64,000 bases of DNA from Gordionus sp. m RMFG-2023 (lineage: Eukaryota > Nematomorpha > Gordioida > Chordodea > Parachordodidae). The notes beneath the pieces were generated by a model, which saw only the letters and a list, made by a program, of their open reading frames with translations, was not told where the DNA came from and made no database searches. Position numbers and translations under genes: made by a program. The stretch is taken from positions 36,752,508 to 36,816,507 of the forward strand of contig NC_088776.1 of NCBI RefSeq assembly GCF_954871325.1, in the 5' to 3' direction. Every line of letters begins with the position of its first letter. The first letter of the stretch is position 1. Positions 11,040 through 22,882 of this stretch are shown one piece after another.

Positions 11040-12000
11040 TGTATGTTTTGAGCTAATTTTTTAATTATCTATCCTTGCTTGGCGTAAAATGCCTATGAAT
11101 ATTCAAAAGATCCAAATCATTCAATCTACTTTCAGAAGTTGTATTTTATAGGTATGTTTTTCAGAGACTTGCAGGCCCGCCCCCGGGCCGGACCGTATTA
11201 TAATTTTTTAAAACATACTCGGGCTGGGCCTAAAAATTTTTTTAAGAAAAATATCCTAGCCGAGCTATATATTTTAAAACTAAATATTTGAAATATAATT
11301 TATTTTAAAAAAATTTGGGCCGGGCTTGAAAATTTTATTTTCAAAAAAACCGGGCCAGGCCTGAAAATTTTTTTAAAAAAAACCCGGGCCGAAAAATTTT
11401 TTTTAAAAAATCTGGGCCGTGTTCTGAAAATGGTACCTCTGCAGGGCTCTGTTATTCTTCTTAAAAAAGAGAATGTTCTCTCATTAGTTTACTATTGGGA
11501 AGAGTTGCTAATATATATAACCATTTTAATACATTGGGAATATAATCTAAAATGTGTTTAAAATAATGCAAATCCATAGCATTTTTTGGGACTGTATCAA
11601 TCATAGTTATTCAGTTAATAAGGCATCATAAGATACTTTAACATCTTCATGATAAAAATTTAACAAATATTTTTTTTTCTATCATCTTCTGAAAAAGGAA
11701 AGGCTTTTGTGGGAGTAATATCTGCGGATTTGTAAGTGCTGCACCATTCATTTATTTGGGTTATAAATGTATCTAAGAGAGGGGACATTTGTTTTATAAT
11801 ACTCTTCTACTGTTCCTATATTAATGTTTTGACGATGAGCTTGCTTGCTGCAAGTCGAGGGGGACAAATTTTAAACACGTATAGCTTGCTTTTGTCTCGA
11901 CAATAACATATAAAATATGTTCTTCATCAACATTAGCTCTAATTTTCTTGAGTTCTAATAAAATGCTCTCCGCTACTCTCATCTTCTTAATCAATTAAAT
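11040..12000 (-). pseudogene. hAT transposase relic (THAP12/ZMYM1-like), split by a MITE
   Basis: On the minus strand, from about 11990 down, motifs of the same family as the 9130-10080 relic appear in order: IRANVDEEHILYVIVETKAS, then FVPLDLQQASSSS, a region near 11780 matching the YKTNVPSL.DTFI.Q block, LYILATLPNSK near 11500, and NERTFSFLRRI ending at 11452. The coding sense continues beyond the inserted MITE at 11161 with KTYL, NTTSESRLNDLDLLNIHRH, the expected C-terminal end (KTYLR.T....RLNGLALLNIHR). Frame changes and stops mark it as dead. That the family's motifs rejoin across the MITE shows the MITE is younger. Confidence 0.65.
11162..11451. mobile_element. MITE with GGGCC-rich interior inserted in the hAT relic
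   Basis: 290 bp. Ends are CAGAGACTTGCAGGCCC and GGTACCTCTGCAGGGCTCTG, an imperfect inverted pair. The interior is a series of degenerate units of the form CCGGGCC(GGGC)CTGAAAATTTTTTT in an otherwise AT-only context. Related pieces occur at 12955-13110 and 21186-21487, both ending in the same GGTACCTCTxCAGG / ATCTCTGCAG motif. The transposase sense resumes on the other side with only about two bases (TT) duplicated, so an 8-bp duplication is not supported here. Confidence 0.65.
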
Positions 12001-12533
12001 GTCATGTTTTTGAAAAGTATTACATAAAATAGTTGTATAATTAAATAATACATTCTAATGAGAAATAAAATTTGGAATAAGCATTGAATCCAATAATTTT
12101 CTTGCTTCTGAGGAAATATTTCTTTCAGGCCATTGTAATTCAGTAATAGCATTAATAATCGGCTATTCTAACTCCTTAATTGCTGTTAGTGCTTGATGGA
12201 AGAGGCTCTATCTCGTTGGACAAGGTTGCAATTTCTTTTTCCCTGTTGGACCAGAAGTTTCAGAAATAATTATTATTTGACTAGAAATTTAGATAAATAA
12301 TACGCCACTAAAATTTGGAAATAATAGGTAAATTACGCCAAGGAAAACTTGAAATCGAAATTAATTGATAAAATAACTTAGTAGATGAATGTGATAAATA
12401 AATGGAATTAAATATATATGAGATAGGAATAAATATTAACAAATATAAATTCATATTAACAATAATATTTTTGAAAAATATAATCCGGAATTTGCATTTT
12501 TTGGCTCCCGCTGCGTACGTGCCTGGGGGGTTG

Positions 12534-14108
12534 CATCTAAGAGTTTTTTTGGCATGTAGATTGACACTGATGATGATTCCTATTTTGCTCTTGACGCTAA
12601 CAATGATAAATTTATTTTTAATAATATAAATATTTAAACTTGAATGCCTTGTTACTATATGTTTAATTCATTATCCAGAGCCGTGAGGATACTCTTAGCG
12701 GCCTAAGGTGAAGATTACTTTGGCCGTCCTTTATAAACTGTAAATTTAGCTTAAGTTTTTTAAAAAATCATTAAAAAATGAACTTTGACATTTTCAAAAT
12801 GGAAATAGATAATAAGCAGCGTTGAACAAGAAACATAGAATATTTAGGGTTTGTGAAAAAAAAACGGATTTGTTCTGTTAACCAAAATTATATATTTTCG
12901 TGTTCAACGTTCATTTTCAAAAAAAGGACAGTGTTCTACCTTATTCAAATTTATGAATGATCTGCAGGTCAGACTCGGCCCTAAGCCCATGTAATACAAT
13001 TTTTTTAAATCCGGACCAGTCCGAAATTTTTTTTAAAAAAAAATCCGGGCTAGGCATAAAAATTTTAAAAAAATCCGGGCCGGGTCGTGCAATTGGTACC
13101 TCTCCAGGTCTCTGAAATATATTTTCCAAAAAAATGCATTTAATATAAAATGCTCACCAGTCACATATTGCCGTTAGATTTATATTTTATTTTGTATAGA
13201 ATAAAAAAATAATGTATATAAAATATAAAACAAGATATGATTTAATTAAATTATAAATTATATCATAAAAAAATTAATATTGTTTTTGAAAATTTTCTGT
13301 TGATAAGAAAGAGAGCTTCATAATTAATATGGAATTTTTGTGCTAATGTTTTTGAGAGAAGCGATAGGATTGTAATGCAATATTTATTAAATAAGAGTAT
13401 TAAAAAATTATTTATCTTTTCTAAAAATATTTTAATAAACCATCTTCTAAGTTATCAAAAAGATTTCAGAATTGGCATTCTACCCTGGGTTTTTTCATCG
13501 ATTTCTTTAAGTATGATATAAGATTTTAAAAAAAAATCCATTTAAATTTGTGAAAGGCTCATTTATGCAAGGAAGTTCGAATTCAATACTTGATTTATAT
13601 ATTATAATTATAAAATAACCATTTCAATTTAAAGTAGAGGGAGACAATAGTGAAAAATAAATGCGCGCTAGTAAATATTTGTAAGAAACGGCAGCTGACA
13701 GATTATTTTATTTCTTTTAAAATAAATTGTGTTTAGACTGTTTTAAATTGAATGAATATAAAAAAGGAATGCGTTGGTCAAAAAAAAAAAATGCGTCCAT
13801 GTTCAAAATTCTTCATAAATAAAAGAATCGCCGTTCACAATACTTTTCAAAAGAATGAGATTTATTCATAAATATAGAAAAATCGTAACAACTATAATTT
13901 AAAATTTTAAGAAAAAAAAACATTTTATAAAGAAATAAGTGAAAACCCAAAATTTTCATTTTAAAAACATAATATAGCTACAGACCTACAATAAGTGGAC
14001 CTAAAGACCTCCAATAAAACTTCAAAAATCCTTAGAGTGCCACCCCCCTCATTGGAAAATCTTGGATACACCTATGATTTATATATATAATGAGAATATA
14101 ATATCACA
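12534..14108. other. Intergenic DNA with repeat fragments
   Basis: No gene. 12677-12730 (CAGAGCCGTGAGGATACTC...GCGGCC) resembles a transposon end. 12955-13110 is a second copy of the GGGCC-rich MITE (TCTGCAGGTCAGACTCGGCC to TGGTACCTCTCCAGG). 14040-14075 ends in CCCCCCTCATTGG...ATACACCTATG, a minus-strand terminus like those of the CATAGG family at 15769 and 59455. The rest is AT-rich and featureless. Confidence 0.4.
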
Positions 14109-14436
14109 CTGCAGAGGCTTCGCTAGGATTTTCCGAGGAGAGAGGCATTTCTGCTTTGTGTAGTTTTTCTGCAGATAAAATTAATTAAAGGGTGATAGAT
14201 ATACTTATTGCACACCCTTGGCCGGGTTCATTTTAAAATAATATTGAAATTTTTTAGCCTTTTAAAAATTTCCTAACTTATACATATTTTTCTTTTGAAT
14301 TATTGTTATACAATTCTTAGTGAAGGGGGAGGGGTATGTAAGATGGTAATATTTATTAGTTAAAAATAATATCTGAGAAAACAGGCAAATTTCCGAAGAA
14401 GAGGAAAACGACTCGACTCCCCCTGGCTATGCCTAT
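14109..14436. mobile_element. Short, probably deleted copy of the CATAGG hAT family
   Basis: It starts CAGAGGCTTCGCTAGGATTTTCC and ends CCCCCTGGCTATGCCTA, the same layout as the termini of 15769-17544 and 59455-60677 (CATAGGCTTAGCC...GGCTACGCCTATG). At about 330 bp it is far shorter than either. The next element begins 6 bp after its end. No clean target duplication was seen. Confidence 0.4.
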
Positions 14437-14442
14437 TTACAC

Positions 14443-15321
14443 TAGAGGTCTGCATTGGGCGGGTTTTTGGACCAAAAGCCCACCCATCCAATGTTTTAAA
14501 AAAATTTAACCGCCCAGCCCGCCCTTAGTTTTCAAAAAAATATATACCCGCCCACTCCGCCCATTAGTCTAAAATTTTTTACCCGCCCGCCCATTATTTA
14601 TAAAAAAATTTAACCCAAGCCCGCTTATAAAATTTAATTATGGTCATTCTTTCATTTTTTAAGCATCTAATAAAAAATACTTTCTACAAAAAGTTTATAA
14701 TTTATGAAATTAATATAAGTATAAAGATAATCAATGTAAATTATGGACAATTTATTTGATTAAATTGAATATTTATGAAAAAAATATTATGTAAAATTAA
14801 TATTATATGTATAATTATAATGCAAAAATAATAATGAATCGACATTTTCTGGATTCAAACATGTTCTTCTTTGTTCTAAAAATCTTTCAGCAATGCTAAA
14901 TCCGCGTTCGGAAGAAGCACTAGAAAAGTTTTATTACATTCCCATAAAAGGAAATTTTGAATAGACAAAAATGTTTATTTATTCTAAGAAAAATGTTTTA
15001 TTGTTGTGTTTATTACATAATATAGTTATTGTTCATCACTTAAAAAATAACGATTGGTACAATAAAGAAAAATTGTTATAGATCATTTAAACAATTATTA
15101 TTTTTAGTTTGTTTTTGAACAAAAATTTTAAATTTCCTAAACCAGCCCCGTCCATTGTTTAAATTTCTTAACCCGCCCGCCCAGCCCGCCCATAGTTTCA
15201 AATTTTTTTAACCCGCCCGCCTGCCCATTTTCTAAAAAATTTTTACCCGCCCATCCACCTACCCACTTAGATGGGCGGGCATAGGTGGGCGGGTCGAAAC
15301 CCCGCCCAATGCAGACCTCTA
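14443..15321 (-). mobile_element. Non-autonomous hAT element with perfect 8-bp target duplication
   Basis: 879 bp with inverted ends TAGAGGTCTGCATTGGGCGG and CCGCCCAATGCAGACCTCTA, flanked by ATTTACAC at 14435-14442 and 15322-15329. Subterminal zones repeat CCCGCCC words. The interior still encodes, on the minus strand at about 14825-14935, the C-terminal dimerisation motif of a hAT transposase (SSASSERGFS, then FLEQRRTCLNPENVDSLLFL). It is therefore an internally deleted derivative of an autonomous hAT whose family can be named from that motif. An older copy lies at about 48601-49795. Confidence 0.85.
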
Positions 15322-15768
15322 ATTTACACTGATAACAAACTACACATCTTGTTTTACAGTTGTCTAATATCGCCCCTATAAAGGGTTAGCAAATTTTGAG
15401 AAATCCATTCATAGATTATTACATTTTATGAAAGCCTTTTCAATTAAATACACTCAAAACATATAATACTTTTTCATTATTTCTTACGCTAGGATATGAA
15501 AATATTTTAAAGTAAGGGACATTTTATGTTGTAAAAATGGATTTGTTTTAATAATCTAATAACGTAATAGGCTGTGTCCTAGGTCGGCTAATAGCCAGCT
15601 TTTAAGCATCGGCTAAATAGCCCAAAAAAAGTAAGAAGAACTTAAGATTAAGTAAGAAAAATTATAATTTTAACCATTCTAAATAACGATTGTACATATC
15701 AGTTTAAATTATATTTATATGCGCAAACATGTTATATCGTAGATTAATAGACAGCTTATTGATTGCAT

Positions 15769-17544
15769 CATATGCATAGCCAAGATTTTCCTAAAGGGAG
15801 GTGGGGGAATTAAAAAATCCCTGGGGGCGAAGCCCCCAGGCCATTTTGTGCTGGCCTTTGGCCCGCTTTTACCCGGCCGTAGGCCGTGTTTTCTTTGCCT
15901 ATATATATACTCATAAAATATTTTTACAAGATAGGGGATTAATTTAAATAAAAAAAAATATATTATCTTTATTTAAAATATAAGAAATTGGTTAAGAGAT
16001 TATATCAAAAAATAAGCCTGGAACAAATATGAAATATATTTTTATTAGTTTATATAAAATATAATAAATTACATATATACATCAATACATTAATACAAAA
16101 ATGATAATAATTTATTCCAAACAAGTATAAGAAATTTCTTTATAAAAAGTAAATAGACATATGGATGATATTCCTCCATTATATAGAATTGGTTGCAAAA
16201 TAGTAGGTAAAATTCCACTTTTATAGACATATTTGAGAGTTATAGAATAAATTACAGTTAATATTTTAATAAAATTTACTAATCGATGCTTTTGATAATA
16301 AATATTAAATATAAGCAACTACATGCATTCAATTCTTTAACTAAATAAAAAAAAGGATATTAAAAATTAATCATCATATTCACCCCACAATAGATGTACC
16401 TTATTAGATATTGACGCTCCTGAAATATAGAATTATTTTTTTCATTTACATTCTTTAAAAGATATTTTCTGATGTCATCAAAATATGATAGTCTTCTGTA
16501 AAATGTATAATTCACTATATTGGTAAAAATGATTGTCATACGATAATAAGATATACTGTAAATCTACGACAAATAATATTCCACTGTTTGTATTGTGCAT
16601 TAATTTTTTTATTTAATTTATAATTTAATTTTATCGATAATTTTATAATTATATTTTACTTTAAGATAAATAAATTAAAGTTACTAACTTCATAAAAAAT
16701 TATATTTGTTGTAATTGTGGTAATATTCAAATCTACTTTTAAACTAAATCAAGAAAAACAAAAGATATGCAAATTATTTTTAAACAAATCAAGAAAAAAT
16801 GAAAGATATTCAAATCTACTTTTAAACAAAATCAAGAAAGAGGAAAGAAATCTCTATGCAAATTGAGACTATGTAAATGTAGATTAAAGAAAAAGGATAT
16901 ATAATGGAAAAAATATTATGCAAAAAGGACTTGTTTTTTTTAACTTAGAATTTAATTTTTTAACATTAATTTTTAGTATTTTTATATTTTTTTGGTTATG
17001 TTTTCCCTTTATATTAATTTATATAATTTATGATTAATTTTTAGTATATTTAATAATTAATTTTTAGTATATTTAATAAAGGATCTAAAACTATAATTTT
17101 AGTATTTAATTATTTATTTCTATTTTATATTTAGGTTCCTAATCTCCCAATCCATTCTCCTAACTACAACAATATTTGATATATTATATTATTTAGTAAT
17201 TTTATGAATCTATTAGTAGTAATTTTATGAATCTATTAGTACTAATTATAATACATTTCACTTTTGTCTTAAGATTTATCTTTGGCTTATATTTTATTTC
17301 TTAAAAAACATTTTTGGTTTCACTTTCTTTACATATAAATGCTTATTACCAAAAAAGTATGAATTTAATGAATAGGTTTAGTTTAAAAAAATATTAACCT
17401 TTACATTCTTTTTTCCAAATTATTGTTGATGCACACATTTTTGGGGGACAGGGGATGGGAAGAAGACTAAGGAGGATATTTTTTATTAACCTAAAAAAAA
17501 ATATTCACTAAAAGTAATAAATTTCTCCCCTGGCTACACCTATG
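15769..17544. mobile_element. CATAGG-family hAT-like element with perfect 8-bp target duplication
   Basis: 1776 bp. Ends CATATGCATAGCCAAGATTTTCC and CCCCTGGCTACACCTATG; flanks GATTGCAT at 15761-15768 and 17545-17552, identical. Just inside the left end is a GC-rich module of three small hairpins (15821-15886), then several hundred bp of AT-rich DNA, partly homologous to 45790-46100 and to 59650-60440. The homology includes TAAGAAATTTCTTTATAAAAAG and TTTTAATAAATTTTACTAATC. I recognise no transposase frame, so it looks non-autonomous. Confidence 0.8.
15821..15886. repeat. Triple GC hairpin near the left end of the CATAGG element
   Basis: Three palindromes in a row: CTGGGGGCGAAGCCCCCAG (15821-15839), GGCCTTTGGCC (15853-15863) and CGGCCGTAGGCCG (15874-15886). 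They stand out in AT-rich surroundings. The second full copy of the family has the same trio at 59500-59569 with altered loops and stems. Confidence 0.8.
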
Positions 17545-17552
17545 GATTGCAT

Positions 17553-20500
17553 ATTGCATATCTTATAGATATATATTGCATAAATTATGAAATCTTATAA
17601 AATAAAATTAAAAATTGAAATATTCATCCTAATATTTATAGAATTGTGTCATCACTTAATAATTCCTTAAATAAATTTTATAACCATTCTTTATCATGGC
17701 GATTCTAGTATATTTCATTTATTTAAGATCTTTCTTGTGAATCAGCATAGGGGGCTAGAGCGTAGATTAGCGATAACAGTTCCATGAAAATTTTTTCCCC
17801 TGTTTTGAGTTATAAAAAAATGCGTCTCTGAGATATGAATTCTTTATTATAAACAAAAATAATAATTTACATATAAAGCAGACTATAAAATTACAAATAA
17901 ATTTTTAATTTGGGATATCTGATAAATATAATGAAGTTAATTGTTTGTTATTAAAAAAAATGCCATTCATTATAGTGTCTTTGCGCATTTTATCAAATTC
18001 GAATAACTAATAGTAGTGATTTTACGGATTATATATCTCCAATAAATCTAACTAGCATTAACAACACTAATTGAATTTTAAAAATTTACAAAGTTCCCAT
18101 TGTTCTTATAATTTAAAAAAATAATCTGTATTATAAAATTGTGATAAAAAATATAATTTATAAACGATCACATAATTGATAAAAATTCTTTAAAAAGATA
18201 AGAATTAATAATTTTTAAATGATCCTTTTGATAATATTTTAATTGTAAAAAAAAATCCCAGATGAATTATTTAATTTAAAACGAAAAAATTGTTAAAAAA
18301 TTTGGATGAGAGGATCATAAAATGCAAAAATATTTGTTAAATATAATTTTCAACTAGGAGTTAAAATAAACAACTCTTTTCAAAGGTTTAATGATTAATT
18401 TATTTTGCATACATTTTTTATATAACTTATTATTGAATAGGCATATCAAGGACTTTAGTAATATTAGGGGAAGGCTTTGGGGTGGCTGCTTATCCACTAT
18501 AAATTATATTGGAGAATTTAGACCGCTTTCTGTCTTTGGCCGGCTTTTTCTGAAAAATTTAAATTAGTAATTATATTAAAAAGATATCTACTTGTCCGTG
18601 AAATTGGCCTGACCTATTGGATTTTTTAAATGTTTATATACTGGATTGATTTGTGCTACTTGTATTGGATTGTCTCTTTTTAGTTCGATTTGTGGCATCA
18701 CCGTTTTCGAGTTATTCCAATTAAAAAATTTGGCTGGATATAATTGAAATATTTAATCTATATTTGTTTTTATTCACATATTGTCTTTTTTCAAACACTT
18801 AATGTTTTATCACTATCTAATTCTTTTTTTTATGCGTTTAATGACGATTTTCAGGTTTACCCGGGTAAGCCAGTTTCCCTTCTGATTCCCCTTCTGTATC
18901 TAATTAATATTGCAAAAGGCCACTATATGTTTGAAAAAGACTCTTGGGACTAAAAATACTTAACGATTAAAATGAATTTTATCTTGATTACTTTGTAAGA
19001 AAATCCCCCTAGATCATTAAAATATACGATAAAATTGGCCCCTATATAAACCGAAATTAATTAGCCGTCATTTTTTTCAGGTTTGAGTTATTTTAGTTAT
19101 ATTTGAGAAAGTATAGTTATAAGGACTTATTTGAACTTTCTCATGATGTTAGAGATTATCTTTATCTATATTAGTTTGTCAGAATATTCTCTTTTACTTC
19201 TTTGATTTAACTATCCCGGATAAATATCCTTAACAAATATTATTGGACGAAAGAGACAGGACAAAATTATCAAATTTTAATAGAATTAAGATGCTTAAAA
19301 TAGAATTTTTTAAAAAAATTATTAGCGTGTGCGTCGAAATATAAATCGGCGCTGGTGATATTTTTTATTGGCGTTATCGATTAATTTAGATTAATGTATT
19401 ATTGACTTATTAAGTTTAATCATTGTTAACAGAGTTATTTCTTTATGTCCCAACCCTATATAAGTTTATCTATTTCTCATTTTTCCAAAATAGATTTATG
19501 ATAAAATTTAGAAGATTTCCTTTTTACTCAGTTACATAAATCATAAAAAATTTAATTTATATAATAGTTTAAAATTAAACTGTGAGAATAAGTATGCTTA
19601 TCAAATTTTTTTTTGCCAATTTTAAGCAAGATTCACAAAAAATATAATCACTTATTATTGTATGTTTCATTTTCTCTTTTCAAAATTGGTTAACCGAGTC
19701 TCAACACATAACTAATTATTATTAAAGATTTATCTTAGGTATAAACAATTATAATCCGTTTGAGCCCATTAAAATGAATGAAGATCAAAAGGATTTTAAA
19801 AAATTTCACGCCACGCAGCCGCTTAAAAAGTGGTGGTGAGCTCATCAGCGTGGCTCAGTATAATCGGCGGCCTTTCCGGCGTGGTAAAATATGTCGCCGA
19901 GCACAGGTCTTAGAAGATAAATTTTTTCTACTCTTAGGTTTAAAAAAATTCGGATATTTGAAAGGATAAATTTATAATAATCATTGAAGCCTAATTTCTT
20001 TTAGATTTCTTTATTTATTTTCAATATAAAATAATATTTTAGTTTCCTATGCGAGTTTAATTATAAATTATCCTTTGTTCGAAAATAGGCATATATACCT
20101 GAATAATAATATTTTACTTCAGATTAAAACTAACACATATTCTGTTTTTTAGCTTCCCTGACTAATTCTTTTTGATATAAACTAATCTATAACTGCCTTT
20201 TTATTTCCAAATTTAAACAATTTTAAAATAAAAATTATCATATATTTTAATCTTTTCCAGCCAAATTTTAAAAATTGGAAAACTCAAAAACTGTATTTGG
20301 ATAACTCGAACTGGAAACTGCCCAAACCAGAATAAATTATTCTCTACCACATTGTATATTTTAAAACTAAATTAAAAATGGTAGGGCCACCGTGAATACA
20401 AATCTAAGTAAATCTTCTAATATATTCATTCATTAACACTTACACAATAAAATATATAAAATCAAGGTTGACACCAAATACTAATGTTATTGATTTAGTT

Positions 20501-20640
20501 GCAATGTTTCTTAAGAATATTTTCGTATATTATTTAACATTTAAATTTTTAAATTCAATTTACATAATATAAATTGGGCCTAATTTTAAATTTATATACA
20601 TGTTAAAGGTTCAAAAATTTATTATTTTGTATAAAATTTT
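17553..20640. other. 3 kb of AT-rich DNA without a recognised feature
   Basis: Short open frames here are ordinary for the base composition and match nothing I know. GC-richer patches at 17745-17775 (AGGGGGCTAGAGCGTAGATTAGCG), 18530-18550 (TTTGGCCGGCTTTTTC) and 19805-19910 (GCCACGCAGCCGC...GCCGAGCACAGG) are probably transposon ends or relics, but I could not pair them. Confidence 0.4.
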
Positions 20641-22882
20641 TTCAGGACATATTTATTTATAGTGGCCGTTTTAACCGATTTCAAAAACGGCGGAACCAAA
20701 TTTTTAGCCAAAAAATATCCAAGCCTCGTGGTTATATGCTGTTTATATACATTTAGTCAGTATAAAAGAATTTCGGTGGATAAAATTATATTTATTTTAT
20801 TTAGAAAGTATATTTGATATTTACAGATTATTAATATATTAGTAATTGTTATTTTTCTAGTCATTAATCCTAATAAATTTACAAAATTTTAGATGTTGAA
20901 TAATAATTTAAGGAGGAATTTTAGAATTATTTTTATAAAAATTACCCCCCCCCCCTCCACACCACTCCCAAGCAAATTCCTGGCTAAGCTTCTGGCGTCT
21001 ACTAATATGATCAAAAATGGCATGATAAATATGAATATTTTGAATGTTGAGACCCACCAAAAGTATGTTAAATTATTCTTATGAATATTCAAATAAATGC
21101 TCTCCTACACTTACCATAAATTTAGTCACAAGTAAAATTAGATTCTATTTATAAATAACAGAAATATTTTTATTTAAAGTTCCAGGCCGGGACGAATATT
21201 GTAAATCGCCATTATTATATATATAATATATATTTAAAAATTGGATATCATATAATAATATATCACATAAAGGATCCGTAAAATGCCGAATAGATATATT
21301 TTAATATTTTTTTAAAAACCCAAAACAAAAAAAATTTATACACCCAGGCCGAAAATCTTTTTTTAAAGAAATCTTGGCCGAAAAATATTTTATCAGAAAA
21401 ATCCGGGCCAAGCCTGAAAATATAAAACCTGGATTAGGCCGAAATTTTTTTTATCCAGTACATATGATATCTCTGCAGTTTTCTGATAAATAATGTATTG
21501 ATCCTATATTATGCGTTTCCTCGAGGGACCAGAAATCAAAACATGAAAAAACATCGTAAAATTTTCTTAAAAAGGGGCGTTCATATTAAAAAATTATTTG
21601 AATATGTGATAAAACATAAATTTTATATTAAAAAAGGGGTTTTATTTATAAATCAAAAAAAGAAGCTTGAAATGAAATTAATTGACTTTTATTTAAATTT
21701 ATTATCAATTTTTTTTAATTCAAAGTTCGGTGATAAAATTGATATATCACATAAAATTTCATTATTAGTGATTGGGGCATAGGGTAGGAGGAATAAGATC
21801 TTATATTTAGAAGCTTCTTTGTCAATATTTTTATTATCAAATTCTTAAAATGATTTATAATAAATCAATAATGTTATAGTTGTATTTTGGTATACATCAC
21901 GTATATGCATAATAGTTGGTGCGTGAGAAAAATATCATCAAAAAAGGCACTTAATTGAATAAATCCAAAAAAAAATGATTTTAGACAGTCATCCATTCTG
22001 AACAAAATAATAATTAGTCGTATGTTTTATATATAATTTATTTAGCTAATTCGAACATTAATTGTTTTCAAAATTATAACATGCCACCCACCTTAACATA
22101 ATGGTAAAATGAGCGTCGGTTATTTTATAAATACCCCCTAAAAGTTACCTTTGTATATTTTGTATAGTTTATATAAAACAACAAGAATATTTATTTTATC
22201 TTACAAAAAGTAAGGCAAAATTGTGTATATTATTTAGTTATCTGAAAAAAAGATATAATTATTGTAAAACTGTTCTCCGACTTTAATATTAATTTATTAT
22301 TTGGATATAATACAATGCTTCCTTAAATCAATAAAATTTATTATTGTGCAAATTGCTTAAAATATGACTCTCAATGTTATCTTGATGTGATCTAAAACGA
22401 AATTTTGTTTTTAAAGTTTAATTCTTTTTGATAAATATTAATATTTTAGATTTTGATTATTCAAAAATGTCGCATGAATTTTATTTTCTAAATCAATTAT
22501 TGAATACTAAATTATTAATAAATTGGATTTAAAATTAACTATTTAGAATAAATTCCGATTTGGGTTTATATTCTCGTGTAAATTGGAGAAAGCTTTTTGT
22601 TTTTAAATATTAAAAATATTTTTTTTAAATTTAAGTATAAATTTATTTTAAATCGTTATAGAAAAAATTTAAAAATTTTTTAAAATTAATTTGCATCCTG
22701 AAATAGATATATTGTTCGAGTGATATTTTTTTTAATGGATATTATTTGCTGAATATAGAAGTTTTCCATGGCAAACGAGTATTACTAGAAATCAAAGTTG
22801 TGCTAACTAGTTGAATAAAAAAGCGGCTTGAGAGGAAAGAGTATTTTGATATCTTGTTTGGCGTTTTCATGTATAGTCCCAA
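20641..22882. other. Intergenic DNA with repeat relics
   Basis: 20660-20730 (GTGGCCGTTTTAACCGATTTCAAAAACGGC) is similar to 35255-35300 in the NOSIP intron, so it is a dispersed repeat. A C-run at about 20945-20956 is followed by CCAAGCAAATTCCTGGCTAAGC, which resembles a transposon end. 21186-21487 (CCAGGCCGGGACG to ATATCTCTGCAG) is a third, worn copy of the GGGCC-rich MITE. A 94-codon frame at 21498-21782 starts right after it; it has no recognisable motif and Lys/Ile/Phe-rich composition as expected from AT-rich chance. Confidence 0.4.

Larger units (their letters stand above)
10677..12525 (-). mobile_element. Decayed hAT transposon with 8-bp target duplication
   Basis: About 1.85 kb. The left end is CAGCGCGTACGCAGG, and the right end CTGCGTACGTGCCTG contains its inverted counterpart. 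Flanks are GGGGTTTG (10669-10676) and GGGGGTTG (12526-12533), matching at 7 of 8 positions, the hAT length. The interior carries a broken transposase on the minus strand and a further MITE (11162-11451). Poly-G runs at about 10641-10656 and 10702-10713 sit just outside and inside the left end. Confidence 0.65.

Noticed and set aside
21498-21782. 94-codon open frame on the + strand as a gene
   Set aside because: Lys/Ile/Phe-rich composition expected from AT-rich chance, no motif, no splice or promoter context, and it abuts a MITE relic.
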